NCBI GenBank assembly: GCA_022570795.1
Contig: JAKUDP010000025.1
Coordinates: 387,001-451,000, forward strand
Origin: Sphaerulina vaccinii
Lineage: Eukaryota; Ascomycota; Dothideomycetes; Mycosphaerellales; Mycosphaerellaceae
Length of the DNA stretch: 64,000 bases
Direction of reading: 5' to 3'
Below, one piece after another: positions 10,287 through 19,999 of this stretch; position 1 is the first letter of the stretch; the number at the start of each line of letters is the position of its first letter. The notes beneath the pieces are model-generated. The model had not been told where the DNA came from. It saw only the letters and a program-made list of their open reading frames with translations, and ran no database searches. The position numbers were made by a program, and so were the translations under genes.

Positions 10287-11998
10287 ATGCCAGGATTCTC
10301 ACAGGCAAACGAGCTGCCAGCATGGAAGGCGTTGATGGAGCACCACGACAAGCTGGGTCGCGGCATGGTGCTCAAGAGCGAGTTCGAGAAGGATCCTCAA
10401 CGATTTGAGAAGTACAGCCACACCTTCCAGAACGAGGCCGACAACAGCGAGATTCTATTCGACTTCAGCAAGAACTTCATCACCGATGATACCCTGCCAC
10501 TTCTTACGAAGCTCGCCCAAGAAGCGCAGCTCGAGAACCTTCGCGATGACATGTTCAAGGGTGAGAAGATCAACTTCACCGAGCAGCGTGCAGTCTACCA
10601 TGTCGCTCTCCGCAACGTCAAGAACGAGCCAATGCAGGTCGATGGCAAGAGCGTGGTGGAAGATGTCAACAGTGTGCTGGACCATATGAAGGAGTTCTCC
10701 GAGCAAGTGCGCAGCGGAGAATGGAAGGGACACACTGGCAAGCCAATCGATACCATTATCAACATTGGTATTGGTGGCTCCGATCTTGGACCCGTCATGG
10801 TGACTGAGGCTCTCAAGCCCTACGGCAAGAAGGGCATGAAGCTGCACTTCGTCAGCAACATTGACGGAACGCATATCGCTGAGGCCCTTGAGAACAGTGA
10901 TCGCGAGACCACTCTTTTCTTGATTGCATCCAAGACCTTCACAACCGCCGAGACTGTCACGAACGCTACTACTGCGAAGAAGTGGTTCCTCGAGAAGGCC
11001 ACAGAAGAAGATGTTGCCAAGCACTTCGTCGCTCTTTCTACCAACGACAAGGAGGTGGCCAAGTTCGGTATTGACACGAAGAACATGTTTGGCTTCAGCG
11101 ACTGGGTTGGTGGGCGTTACTCCGTCTGGTCGGCAATTGGTCTGTCTGTCGCTCTCTACATTGGCTTCGACAACTTCAAGGAGTTCCTCGCAGGTGCTCA
11201 GTCAATGGACCACCACTTCAGAACTGCTCCGCTGGAGAAGAACATCCCGGTCATCGGAGGTCTGCTCAGCGTGTGGTACTCTGACTTCTTCGGTGCTCAG
11301 ACACACCTTGTTTCTCCGTGAGTGTATCCTTATGAACGAAGTGATCTTCGAGCAGAACTGACTTCTCCAGATTTGACCAATATATGCACCGATTCCCAGC
11401 CTACCTGCAGCAACTTTCCATGGAGTCGAACGGCAAGGCTATCACCCGAAGTGGTGACTACGTTAAGTACACCACTGGAGCCATCCTCTTTGGCGAGCCA
11501 TGCACAAACGCACAGCATTCTTTCTTCCAGCTCCTTCACCAGGGCACCAAGCTGATCCCAGCCGACTTCATCATTGCTGCCAAGTCTCACAACCCTAGCG
11601 AGAACAACAAGCACCAGCACATGCTTGCCTCGAACTACTTCGCACAAGCTGAAGCACTCATGATCGGCAAGACTCCAGACACCGTTAAGAACGAGGGCGC
11701 TGCAGCAGAGCTCGTACCACACAAGGTCTTCCTCGGTAACCGCCCAACCACTAGCATTCTCGCCGAGAAGATCACTCCTGGTACACTCGGTGCGCTCATT
11801 GCTTACTACGAGCACGTCACATTCACTGAAGGTGCTATCTGGAACATCAACTCTTTCGATCAGTGGGGTGTCGAGCTCGGAAAGGCTCTTGCCAAGAACA
11901 TCCAGACGGAGCTTGACGACGCTGGTGAGAGCTCGAAGCACGATAGCTCAACAAGCGGGCTCATCAACGCCTTCAAGAAGAAGGCTGGTATCCCATGA
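10287..11998 (+). CDS. pgi1: Glucose-6-phosphate isomerase
   Basis: Exons 10287..11317 and 11371..11998 give 552 residues, the usual eukaryotic length. GIGGSDLGPVM and the isomerase signature VGGRYSVWSAIG are intact, as is the C-terminal region LGALIAYYEHVTFTEGAIW. The enzyme interconverts glucose-6-phosphate and fructose-6-phosphate in cytosolic glycolysis and gluconeogenesis. The 53-nt intron splits a proline codon (CC|A). Start choice: ATG at 10287 gives MPGFSQANELPAW, the common fungal N-terminus. An alternative ATG at 10190 followed by a 73-nt intron (10199..10271, GTGCGT...TTGCAG) would add MTNEKIAT in frame. Confidence 0.96.
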
Positions 11999-12325
11999 AT
12001 CGCAGATGACTCGATCATGGAGGACAAACCGAAGCTGTGATTTTATTTCTGCGTTGTGGCGTGTTCCAAGCTTGTCTGGGTTCTTTGGAGCCATGTGAGA
12101 TGAAGAGTGATGTGAGAGATGAAACGAACAACACTTGGCAGCAGTAAAAAGCTATAGATAAAAAGATACGCACATTTTGGAACGAAGATTATTCATGATT
12201 ATACACCAAGTCCGACACCTTGCTCTATATGCCAGCACCCGAAATGCATGTATGTGTATGACTTCAACGCCATCAATGCTAATGCCGATGCACATGCTGA
12301 ACCAAACCCCTGAGTGGACGTTCCA
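11999..12325. other. Convergent 3' spacer
   Basis: Space between the convergent isomerase and carboxymuconolactone-decarboxylase-like genes. It is fairly A/T-rich with AATAAT/AATAAG-like words near 12330. No gene seen. Confidence 0.4.
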
Positions 12326-12955
12326 CTAATAATAAGTACCTCTCATATTCTCCGCCCTTTCCCCAGGAGCTGGAACCTGGGCATCAAATCCTCTCAGAAT
12401 CGTCGTGAGATATCTATTAATCGCAGTACAATGCACAACAGCCAAAGCTCCATCCTGACCGAGAACATTCAAAGCTTCTGCCCAAGCCCTCTCCGATAGT
12501 GGTCCAGAAGACACGCACAACTCCCTCGCGATAGCGAAGACAACTCTATCAGCTTCGGTGAATGACTTGGAATACAGTCCCGCGTGCAAAGAGTCGATCT
12601 CATTTTGTGAGAGTCCAGCTTGAAGTGCGAGGCCAGAGTGAGAGTACATATGGAACGCAGCTCGCTCGTTGACGGCTACTACCAAGGCGACGATCTCGCG
12701 ATGTCGAGGGGAGAGGCCTGGTAGGGAGTGGGTTGCTTTGATGAGTTCGAGTGCTGGACGACCTAGAGTTGGAGTGTGGAGGAGTATGCCATAGGGTCCT
12801 ACGAGTGCGCCGGAAGAGGGAAGTGCGTATGTTATGATGGGTGGGTCTGGGACGATTTGTGAGGCTTGACGATAGAGTGCTGTGTAGAGGTTGAGGGACT
12901 CTGAGGCGTGTTTTGCTGTGAGAGTTGATGGGTGAAGGAGGCCGAGACGGTTCAT
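12326..12955 (-). CDS. Carboxymuconolactone decarboxylase-like (AhpD fold) protein
   Basis: Single-exon gene of 209 residues. The central segment HREIVALVVAVNERAAFHMY plus SHSGLALQAGLSQNEIDSL matches the alpha-helical CMD/AhpD core. The CxxC pair of peroxidase-reducing AhpD proteins is absent, so it belongs to the cysteine-free CMD-like group, common in fungi. Members are linked to aromatic acid degradation or have no known role; the substrate cannot be inferred here. Start ATG at 12955 is the first in frame. No targeting signal is evident. Confidence 0.82.
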   Translation of the reverse strand: MNRLGLLHPSTLTAKHASESLNLYTALYRQASQIVPDPPIITYALPSSGALVGPYGILLHTPTLGRPALELIKATHSLPGLSPRHREIVALVVAVNERAAFHMYSHSGLALQAGLSQNEIDSLHAGLYSKSFTEADRVVFAIARELCVSSGPLSERAWAEALNVLGQDGALAVVHCTAINRYLTTILRGFDAQVPAPGERAENMRGTYY

Positions 12956-14086
12956 TCTTGATAATCCTCGATGGCTTGTAAGTTGTAGTTCTAGCTTGTC
13001 TCAGTAGGTTTTGGTGATACTGTGGTAAGTAGTTACTGCTGTGGCGATGTTGAACGCCAGCGGGTGTAGTGTTGACTCACTACATCCGCTATATACATAC
13101 CTACTTCACTCTTGGTGATCGTCGCCTGAACTCTATACATGCAGTCGTATAGTGATCCTCACCGGTATGCCTCCGAGGCTCACTAAAAGATAACATATGC
13201 TGCGGAATGAGTCCCCTGTTACACTGGCTATGCCCCAGGCTTAAGCATATCGCACTGCTTTTTGCGGCACTCTTACGCGCGAGGCTCTCGCGTTCCATTT
13301 GTTCCTGGTATCAGAACGAAGAACAATCGGGATATCGTGATGCCGTTCGTTGCGTGCGAGTAGGTGTAGGCCGTCTGTAAGCTCTTTCGGCCGGTGGTTT
13401 TGGTCCGCAGGTCTAGCAAGGCCGATAGCAGCATCTGCAGGGTTGAAGGATGATGAAAGTGAAGTGTGACGCTGCAGAAAGGTTGGGAGAGGGTTCCATC
13501 GGGTTGTCGCTCCTCTGTCTGTGCCGACACCGACTGATTAGAATCCTGCACGCCTACAACATCCACCTTGCGTATTGATCATCGACGAGAGCATACCGCA
13601 TCGCATGCGACATCGGCTCGCACGAGGAAGCATGTCCACGATCAGGATGCTGTGCGCGCCTCGAAGACTGGCGAAGCACGTCCACGCTGAAGATCTACGA
13701 CGAGCACCACCCATAAAGATTCAGGCTTGATATGCGATGGCTGTGAGGGCATAGAGGTCAGAGGATGTGATTCTGTATCAGCAGAGAAGAGAAGGTAGGC
13801 TGCGTGGAACTCAAGGCGTCGGTAGTCGAAGCTATGAACATTAAGGAGGATGTTCTGTCGCGTGCGAGTTAAGGTATATGGTACACCCACATGACAAGCA
13901 CCAGTACCAGAGTTGGGACTTTCTTCGACTCATATGTTCAGAGTATAAGTAAGTCGTGACTTCTCCTGTCGGCAACGTATCGTGTAGGCACCGCTCTTTT
14001 TCGAAGAAAGAAGTAATCGCAACAGCGCATCAACAGAACACCCTTTCCGCAAGAACTTTTACGACTGTGCTGCTCAGACCGCAGAT
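12956..14086. other. Divergent spacer, no gene supported
   Basis: 1.1 kb between divergent genes. Frames of 80-100 codons exist on the minus strand near 13270-13890, but none has domain content, convincing codon character or splice context. Likely promoter and leader sequence. Confidence 0.4.
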
Positions 14087-14935
14087 ATGGACTACAACAT
14101 GGACGAAAACTTCGCAGAACTCGAGAGGATGGCTGAGGCCGCGGACGCTCAAGACGCAGAGCTAGAAGACCTGCACAACACCACATCACGCCGCCAAATT
14201 GACACTACGAAGGCGCCTGCCGATAGAGAATATCTAGTGAAACTAGAAGGACCCATCAATTCTGCCAACGCCCTACGAGATATCGCACGTCTGCCAACAA
14301 TTCCGAAGATCATACAAACGCAATCCGAGGACGACGAACTTCCAGCTGAATTCTGCCGCATCAGTGGAACAGCCAAGAACAATATAGTGGACTGGCTTCT
14401 TTCCAACATCGGGCAGATCCCTTTCCGGCCTACATTCATCCCTATTAACAGAGCACCAAAGGATTTCGATACTGCTTCCGCCGCGCCGACGCTAGGTTTG
14501 GATACTACATTGCCACAGAACAGACCGTCGCATACCTTCACGACGACAGCTCCCAGACCTTTACAAGATGAATTTCCAGTCTGGTATTTCTTCTACGGCA
14601 CATTGGCAAATTCTGAAACGTTGAAACGTCTATTCAGCGAATTAGACGAAGACATTCAGATCGAGTATGTCCTACACCCTGCGAGAGTGCGTGGAGGAAA
14701 ACTGACGACCACTCGGGACAATGCATACAAGGCTTTGGTGAACGATGACGGGCTATATTCATTAGCAGCACCTATCCAGGGACATGCTTTTCTCGTGAAG
14801 ACGGAGGAACACGAGGATGCTTTGAGGCATTATGAGACGAATTTGTATGAGGTGGTGAGATGTAGGATTGAATTTGAAGAGAAGAGTAGAGGAGTTGTGG
14901 ATGGGTGTACTTTTCGGTTTAGGGGTTGTGTATGA
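14087..14935 (+). CDS. Gamma-glutamylcyclotransferase (AIG2)-like protein
   Basis: 282 residues, one exon. The C-terminal third starts with VWYFFYGTLANSETLKRLF, the YGTL substrate-loop signature of the GGCT/AIG2 fold. A conserved glutamate region (ALRHYETNLYEVVRCRI) follows about 90 residues later. The first ~150 residues are an acidic, low-conservation extension with no recognised domain. Family members release 5-oxoproline from gamma-glutamyl compounds; activity of this one is inferred. ATG at 14087 starts MDYNMDENFAEL. Confidence 0.82.
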   Translation: MDYNMDENFAELERMAEAADAQDAELEDLHNTTSRRQIDTTKAPADREYLVKLEGPINSANALRDIARLPTIPKIIQTQSEDDELPAEFCRISGTAKNNIVDWLLSNIGQIPFRPTFIPINRAPKDFDTASAAPTLGLDTTLPQNRPSHTFTTTAPRPLQDEFPVWYFFYGTLANSETLKRLFSELDEDIQIEYVLHPARVRGGKLTTTRDNAYKALVNDDGLYSLAAPIQGHAFLVKTEEHEDALRHYETNLYEVVRCRIEFEEKSRGVVDGCTFRFRGCV

Positions 14936-15283
14936 GAGAGAGGTATATGAGAGAGGGGAGCGAATGGAGGAATCCTCTCTGGAAAGTGGGTTGAGAGACT
15001 AGGTGCTTCGACTAGAGATGTAGTGGCATGGTCTTCGCGTGGCGAGGGAGAATATCTTTCACCTGATCATATGGATGCGACGTATGATCGCTTGCTGCGA
15101 GCGAGCGTTATAGGTATACGCGATAGATGTTACGTTTCAGTGACGCATAGCTTGCCATGAAGCTCAGGAACTGTACAGTAATATACATTTGTCCGCATGT
15201 GATGCTGTGGTCTTCGGCACAAAGCGTGGCTACTCTGCTTTCTATCATCATATTCGTGGTCATCGTTTGCATCGTTCCTGACC
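14936..15283. other. Convergent 3' spacer
   Basis: About 350 bp between the convergent GGCT-like and SDR genes. The first 60 bases are GA-rich (repeated GAGAGAGG). No gene seen. Confidence 0.4.
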
Positions 15284-16496
15284 TTAGTTTCCAGCAACCA
15301 ACTCATATCCTCCATCGACGGTAACATTCTGACCATTCCAGTACTGATTCGTCACAGCAAATAGTACTGCACCAGCCATGTCCTCATCCTTACCAGGTCT
15401 CTGCGCTGCGGTCTTCTCCTCATACTTCTCCTTTGGCACATGGCTCTTCTGGTTCTCTCCACTCTCTCCTGCTGTCATCTCGGATGGGAAGACACCCGGC
15501 GAGATAGAATTGACTCGAATCTTGAGACCATTCTCTTGGAACTCGTTTGCCATCATGCGTGTCAAGTGCTTGGCCGCGGCTTTTGAGGCGTTGTATTGTG
15601 GGTGGTGTTGAGTGGTCTTGACTTCGCCGGACATTGAGGCTGTGTTGATTACTGTTGAAGACCAGCCGCGAGTCTTCTCGGTGGCTTTTTGAAGGAGGGG
15701 AAGGAAAGCTAGTGTGACGAAGTAGAGTTGGCCGACGTTTGTGCGGTAGACGGCTTCCCAGTCTTCGAAAGTTGCGTCTTCGTTGTCGAAGAGGTTCTTC
15801 TTCATGTCTTCGGCGGACTTTGATTCGGTCTTGAATGTATTTGTTGAAATGCCGGCATTGTTGAAGAGGATGTCAAGGTGGTCTTCCTTTTCGGAGAATT
15901 CTGCATAGAGCTTCTTGATGGAGTCCTTGCTGCTGATTGCTTAGCTTTTTCAAACTGATAGACGACAGCAGAGCGACTAAGCAGGCTACGTTGGAGGAGT
16001 ATGCGGCCTGCTCCAAGTAGCGTGGTCAATACAATGTCACGGTGATTCCTACCTCGATATGTCTGCTGTGATGGGGATGATCTGGCCTTCGATGCCTTGG
16101 GAGTAGTTCTTGACTACAGTGTCGAGCTTATCTTGTGTTCGGCCGACGATGTATACTTTGGCTCCGTTCACCGCGAGGGCTTGTGTGGCCATCAAGCCAA
16201 TACCACTGCCGCCACCTAAGAACTATCAGATGTGCTTTTTCTCAACGTCTTGAAAGATATGACATACCTGTGATGAGAGCGACCTTGCCCTTGACATTGA
16301 AGACATTGGCGAGCTGGAAGACTTCGTTGTTGTTCGACATGTTGCTTGTGGTTCTTGGTGAGGATGTGAAGTGTCGGCTGATGGTTTGCACTCTCGTGAC
16401 AGGTGTGTAGGGAGCTGTTGTTAGAGGCACTGTGCTTGACGTTGAAAGGATTGATATGCGGAGTAGTGAAGAGAGACGTAGACGGAGAGCAGACAT
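15284..16496 (-). CDS. Short-chain dehydrogenase/reductase, probably mitochondrial
   Basis: Exons 16496..16268, 16215..16053 and 15929..15284 give 345 residues. The Rossmann motif TGGGSGIG is completed across the first intron; NNAG follows. The catalytic set is an INTASMSG serine then YNASKAAAKH (YxxxK), and the C-terminus ends VTVDGGYELV. This is a classical SDR using NAD(P)H; the substrate is unknown. The long N-terminus before MSNNNEVF (ATG at 16340) is Ser/Thr/Arg-rich without acidic residues (MSALRLRLSSLLRIS), consistent with a mitochondrial presequence, so the upstream ATG is preferred. Intron 2 (123 nt) is long but lacks the shared long-intron 3' block. Confidence 0.9.
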
Positions 16497-16777
16497 GTCA
16501 ATGGAGAAGCCAGCCTACCTGGTGGATGCTGCTGGGGACATTTCGTTGCATGCTGTAATGGCAGCGTCATGAGGCCAGCGGAAGAAGCAGACTGGACCCT
16601 TGAAGAAGAACATTGGAAGTACTTTGTTGCACGCGTCGTGGTCGTGTTTTCGGCTTAATAATAATCCCTGCCAGAGCACCAGCCTCCACTTTCACTTTCA
16701 CTTCCACCCACTTTCACGCATCTGGAGAAGACGACAGGACTCAAGTATGGCACTTGAAACGACATAGATTGACCAGA

Positions 16778-19369
16778 ATGGCGCCTCGCAACTTCACAGT
16801 AGACAGCAAGGTCGATCTGCTGGAACATCTGATCGAGACCTCGCAGACATGGGACGATCCTGATCTGGCCGCCTTCTTCGCGCATGCACAGTCGACTTAC
16901 GAGGGATTCAAGGGGACAACATGGGATGGCGCGGACTTGGAAGACAAGCTGCGCAATGAGGAGAGACATTGGCTGAGCGAGTGCGATGGGAGTAAAAGTC
17001 GACGGCGAGGTCACGAAAAGGGCTCCTACTACGACAATGCCATGGCTAGGTGGAAGAAAATCTGGAACGAGCTGCTGATTAAGGACTGGCAGAATGAAGT
17101 GGATAACGGCCGCCCGTTCAATGAAGTTCCCGAGACTCTGCGCAAAGATCTGGTGCCGCCCCGAAACGAGTTTGCTGCAGCTCCGCCAGCACCTGTTCCT
17201 CAGCCGAAGCCGAAGCCAAAATCCTCTCCTGCGAAAGCACCGCTCCCAGTCACGAAACTAGCAAATGTGAAAGCCATGCAGGTCAGCACCACGAACACCG
17301 CAAAAGCCAAGAAGCTCGAGTTCGAGTACGACGGAGATAAGCTGAAACGAGTCGTGGATGCTGCCACACAAAGAGCTAGGGAGATAGGAAAGCAGGATCT
17401 GGCCGATGCTGTGCAGATGATCTACCACGACTCGCTGGAGAACTTTGAGCTGAGATATCTCCTCGAACATATTCTCAAGCAGACTGCGGATCAGCATCAG
17501 AACGAGCGCTTTCAGGATTACGTTCGTGCTGCGAAGCGGAAGATCAAGATGCGGAAAACCTCGAGCCACAAGACCGAAATGGACATGGAAGTTGATCGTC
17601 GTACGAAGAAGCTGCTATATCGAGCGGAAGTCGCAAGGACGATCGAAAGGGAGACTCCCGCAGTCACGCAGAAAAGCGAAAAGCTATGCACGGAGAAGAC
17701 GTGGTCCAGCAAATGTCCCTGCCCGCAATGCGTTCGCGATAAAGCCGAGTACGACGAGGATACGACTGGAATAGCAGACGCGGAGCATCAGCGCAAATAC
17801 GAGGAGTTCATGCGGATTAATGGTCTGGATGCCGCTAAACCCAAGGGGCCGTCGAGGGCACCGCCGTTGCATTACCAAAGTAAGAAGGAGTCAGTGTCTA
17901 AGCCTCAGTCGCCAGAAGTCGACAATGAAGATGGAGGAGTTCGTATCGTGGACACTCCTGACGCTCAGCTAGGCGCGGAACAAGAGCAAGCCCAGCGAAG
18001 CTCTGCCCAGAGCAAAGGCAGTCCTGCTTCTGCTGAAACTGGCGTGCCATCAGATAGTGGCTACGAGACTACGGAGAAACAGCCGCATCACGATCCGCTT
18101 GTCACCAAGATCTTGGGCGATCTGCAATATGAGCCAGCTGTGAAGCTATTGCTGCAGCATAATAGAGCGTTGCCGACCAGTGCAAACATCAAGAATCTGC
18201 GCCAACGCGAGACGGCTCTGGAAATTATAAGGAAGATTGTTGCGGAAACGCCAGCAGCCAGAAATGATCTGGAAATACTTGCCGACAAACTTGCAGAACG
18301 AAATGCTCGGGAAGCAAAAGAGAATGGTGAAGTTAGCGCCGACGATCAAGCCATGGCTGGAGCTGAAGATGATAGCGATGAGTTGAGCGAGGAGGAAGAC
18401 TCCGAAGACGAGTACGAAGAAGAGTTGACTGAAGAGGTCACGCCACGAAGCAGAAGGTCTCTACGGACTCGTCTGTCAACTGCTGAAGTCGAGGAGGCTG
18501 AGCGCATCAATGCAGAGCGGCGTAGAAACCATAAGTGGCCATGCCCGCTGGCGAGCGAGGCCAATTGCGATCAGTGGTTCAGCTCTTCGGGTCATGCTGT
18601 TCGCCATGGCAAGATTCACACCGGTGTGAAAGACTTTACCTGCCCCGCATGCGACAAACCGTTTGCTCGCAAAGATAACATGATGGAGCACTTCAGGGGC
18701 GTGCATAAGAACCGCATTCCTTCGAAGAAGCGCGATCGACGCCACTCTACTCAGTCATCCACTGCGGTCGCCGAAGAGGCCGATCGGTTAGCCGAAGAGC
18801 GCGCAGCGAAGCGCAGAAAGAGCGCCAGACAGGCGCGCAAAGACGATGCGGAGAGCGCAGCTTCCAGGGAGAGCTCTGTCGTCTCGAGCTTGTCTACTAT
18901 GTCCTCGTTGACCGAGATGTCCTCTACAGATGAAGAGCCCGTCAAAGACAAGCCATCGAATACCGGCAGCAGCAAGGTCATCACCCAATCAGTCACACAA
19001 ACGCAACAGGTCGTGGTACGCAATGGCGCCCCAGAACCTGCATCAACAACTCTAGCACGTCTCGAAGCCAAAATCGATGCCCTTCTTGGCAATCGCACAA
19101 CAAATAGCACGTCTTCGCGACCAGATGCCGAAAACGCAATGATCTCTTCCGCCGAGAGCTTGCTGAATATTGCAACCTCATTACAAAGTGGCGCAATGAA
19201 TGGCCAGAGTCCGGAACTCACACAATTCGTTGCTCGACTTACGAGGACTGCGGCAGAAGCTGTTATCGAGGCTGCTGATAGCGCGAAGAATTCTGCTGTG
19301 TTGGCGAGGGATATCAGTACGCTGATGTTGGAGGAACATGGACATGGACCTGAGGGCCAACTTGCTTGA
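16778..19369 (+). CDS. Large nuclear C2H2 zinc-finger protein
   Basis: 863 residues, one exon, start ATG at 16778 (MAPRNFTVDSK). An N-terminal helical domain is followed by a basic, Pro-rich linker (PKPKPKSSPAKAP). A separate cysteine cluster, SKCPCPQCVRDK, lies near residue 310. An acidic run (DSDELSEEEDSEDEYEEEL) precedes two tandem C2H2 fingers at about 585-645 (CPLASEANC with H-x4-H, then FTCPACDKPFARKDNMMEH). A basic patch after the fingers (KRRKSARQARK) could be a nuclear signal. It is likely a transcription or chromatin factor; no specific orthologue is recognised. It is divergent from the SDR gene across a 281-bp promoter. Confidence 0.85.
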   Translation: MAPRNFTVDSKVDLLEHLIETSQTWDDPDLAAFFAHAQSTYEGFKGTTWDGADLEDKLRNEERHWLSECDGSKSRRRGHEKGSYYDNAMARWKKIWNELLIKDWQNEVDNGRPFNEVPETLRKDLVPPRNEFAAAPPAPVPQPKPKPKSSPAKAPLPVTKLANVKAMQVSTTNTAKAKKLEFEYDGDKLKRVVDAATQRAREIGKQDLADAVQMIYHDSLENFELRYLLEHILKQTADQHQNERFQDYVRAAKRKIKMRKTSSHKTEMDMEVDRRTKKLLYRAEVARTIERETPAVTQKSEKLCTEKTWSSKCPCPQCVRDKAEYDEDTTGIADAEHQRKYEEFMRINGLDAAKPKGPSRAPPLHYQSKKESVSKPQSPEVDNEDGGVRIVDTPDAQLGAEQEQAQRSSAQSKGSPASAETGVPSDSGYETTEKQPHHDPLVTKILGDLQYEPAVKLLLQHNRALPTSANIKNLRQRETALEIIRKIVAETPAARNDLEILADKLAERNAREAKENGEVSADDQAMAGAEDDSDELSEEEDSEDEYEEELTEEVTPRSRRSLRTRLSTAEVEEAERINAERRRNHKWPCPLASEANCDQWFSSSGHAVRHGKIHTGVKDFTCPACDKPFARKDNMMEHFRGVHKNRIPSKKRDRRHSTQSSTAVAEEADRLAEERAAKRRKSARQARKDDAESAASRESSVVSSLSTMSSLTEMSSTDEEPVKDKPSNTGSSKVITQSVTQTQQVVVRNGAPEPASTTLARLEAKIDALLGNRTTNSTSSRPDAENAMISSAESLLNIATSLQSGAMNGQSPELTQFVARLTRTAAEAVIEAADSAKNSAVLARDISTLMLEEHGHGPEGQLA

Positions 19370-19999
19370 TGTTGAGTGAGCAGGGAATTTTTGTATACGA
19401 AAATATTGCGCTTGAGTTGAACACGTTTTTGAAGCGTTTGCAGGAAAAAGGCGCGATGGCGCTACGATTGAGAGCGATGAGACCAATACTGCTACAACAG
19501 CACTTCTTCTCTTGTGCAGGTGCAGGATCGAAAGAAAGGTTTTTCTTGTAGCATAACTTAGGAGGTACAACCACGACGAAAATTCGATGATGATCAATCT
19601 TGCTATGATTCCAGGTCGCGAGTGATTGTGATTGATTGATTGGTACAGCGCTAATGGACGTCTTCACTTGGCACTTTTTGTCGTAATGCAATCGTCATTC
19701 TACAACAGCAGATCAGACTGACTTTACATGTATCTGTATGGAGAGGTGGATCCATGTGTGGTCAATATCCTCTTCGGAATCATATGCAGAGTGACAATGG
19801 AGAAAAGTAGAAAAGATGGGAGAATTTGAGACATAAGGGAGGAGTGATTCGACTTCATTATCGCTTCTGTGCACTCGCTACTCGCATGTTCAGGAACGTG
19901 AGCGATATAGCTTGACTTCGAGTAGCGCAGGCGATGCTCTCAATCAAGAGAGGCGGCAACGAACTTCCTTCAGCCTTCTATGTAGTGGAAGCTGGTGTA
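19370..19999. other. Convergent 3' spacer
   Basis: 630 bp between the convergent zinc-finger and F-box genes. It is relatively A/T-rich. No gene or RNA gene recognised. Confidence 0.45.

Noticed and set aside
15930..16052. 123-nt intron of the SDR gene as another introner-like copy
   Set aside because: Length fits but the shared AGATACTTGCTRACC block is absent.
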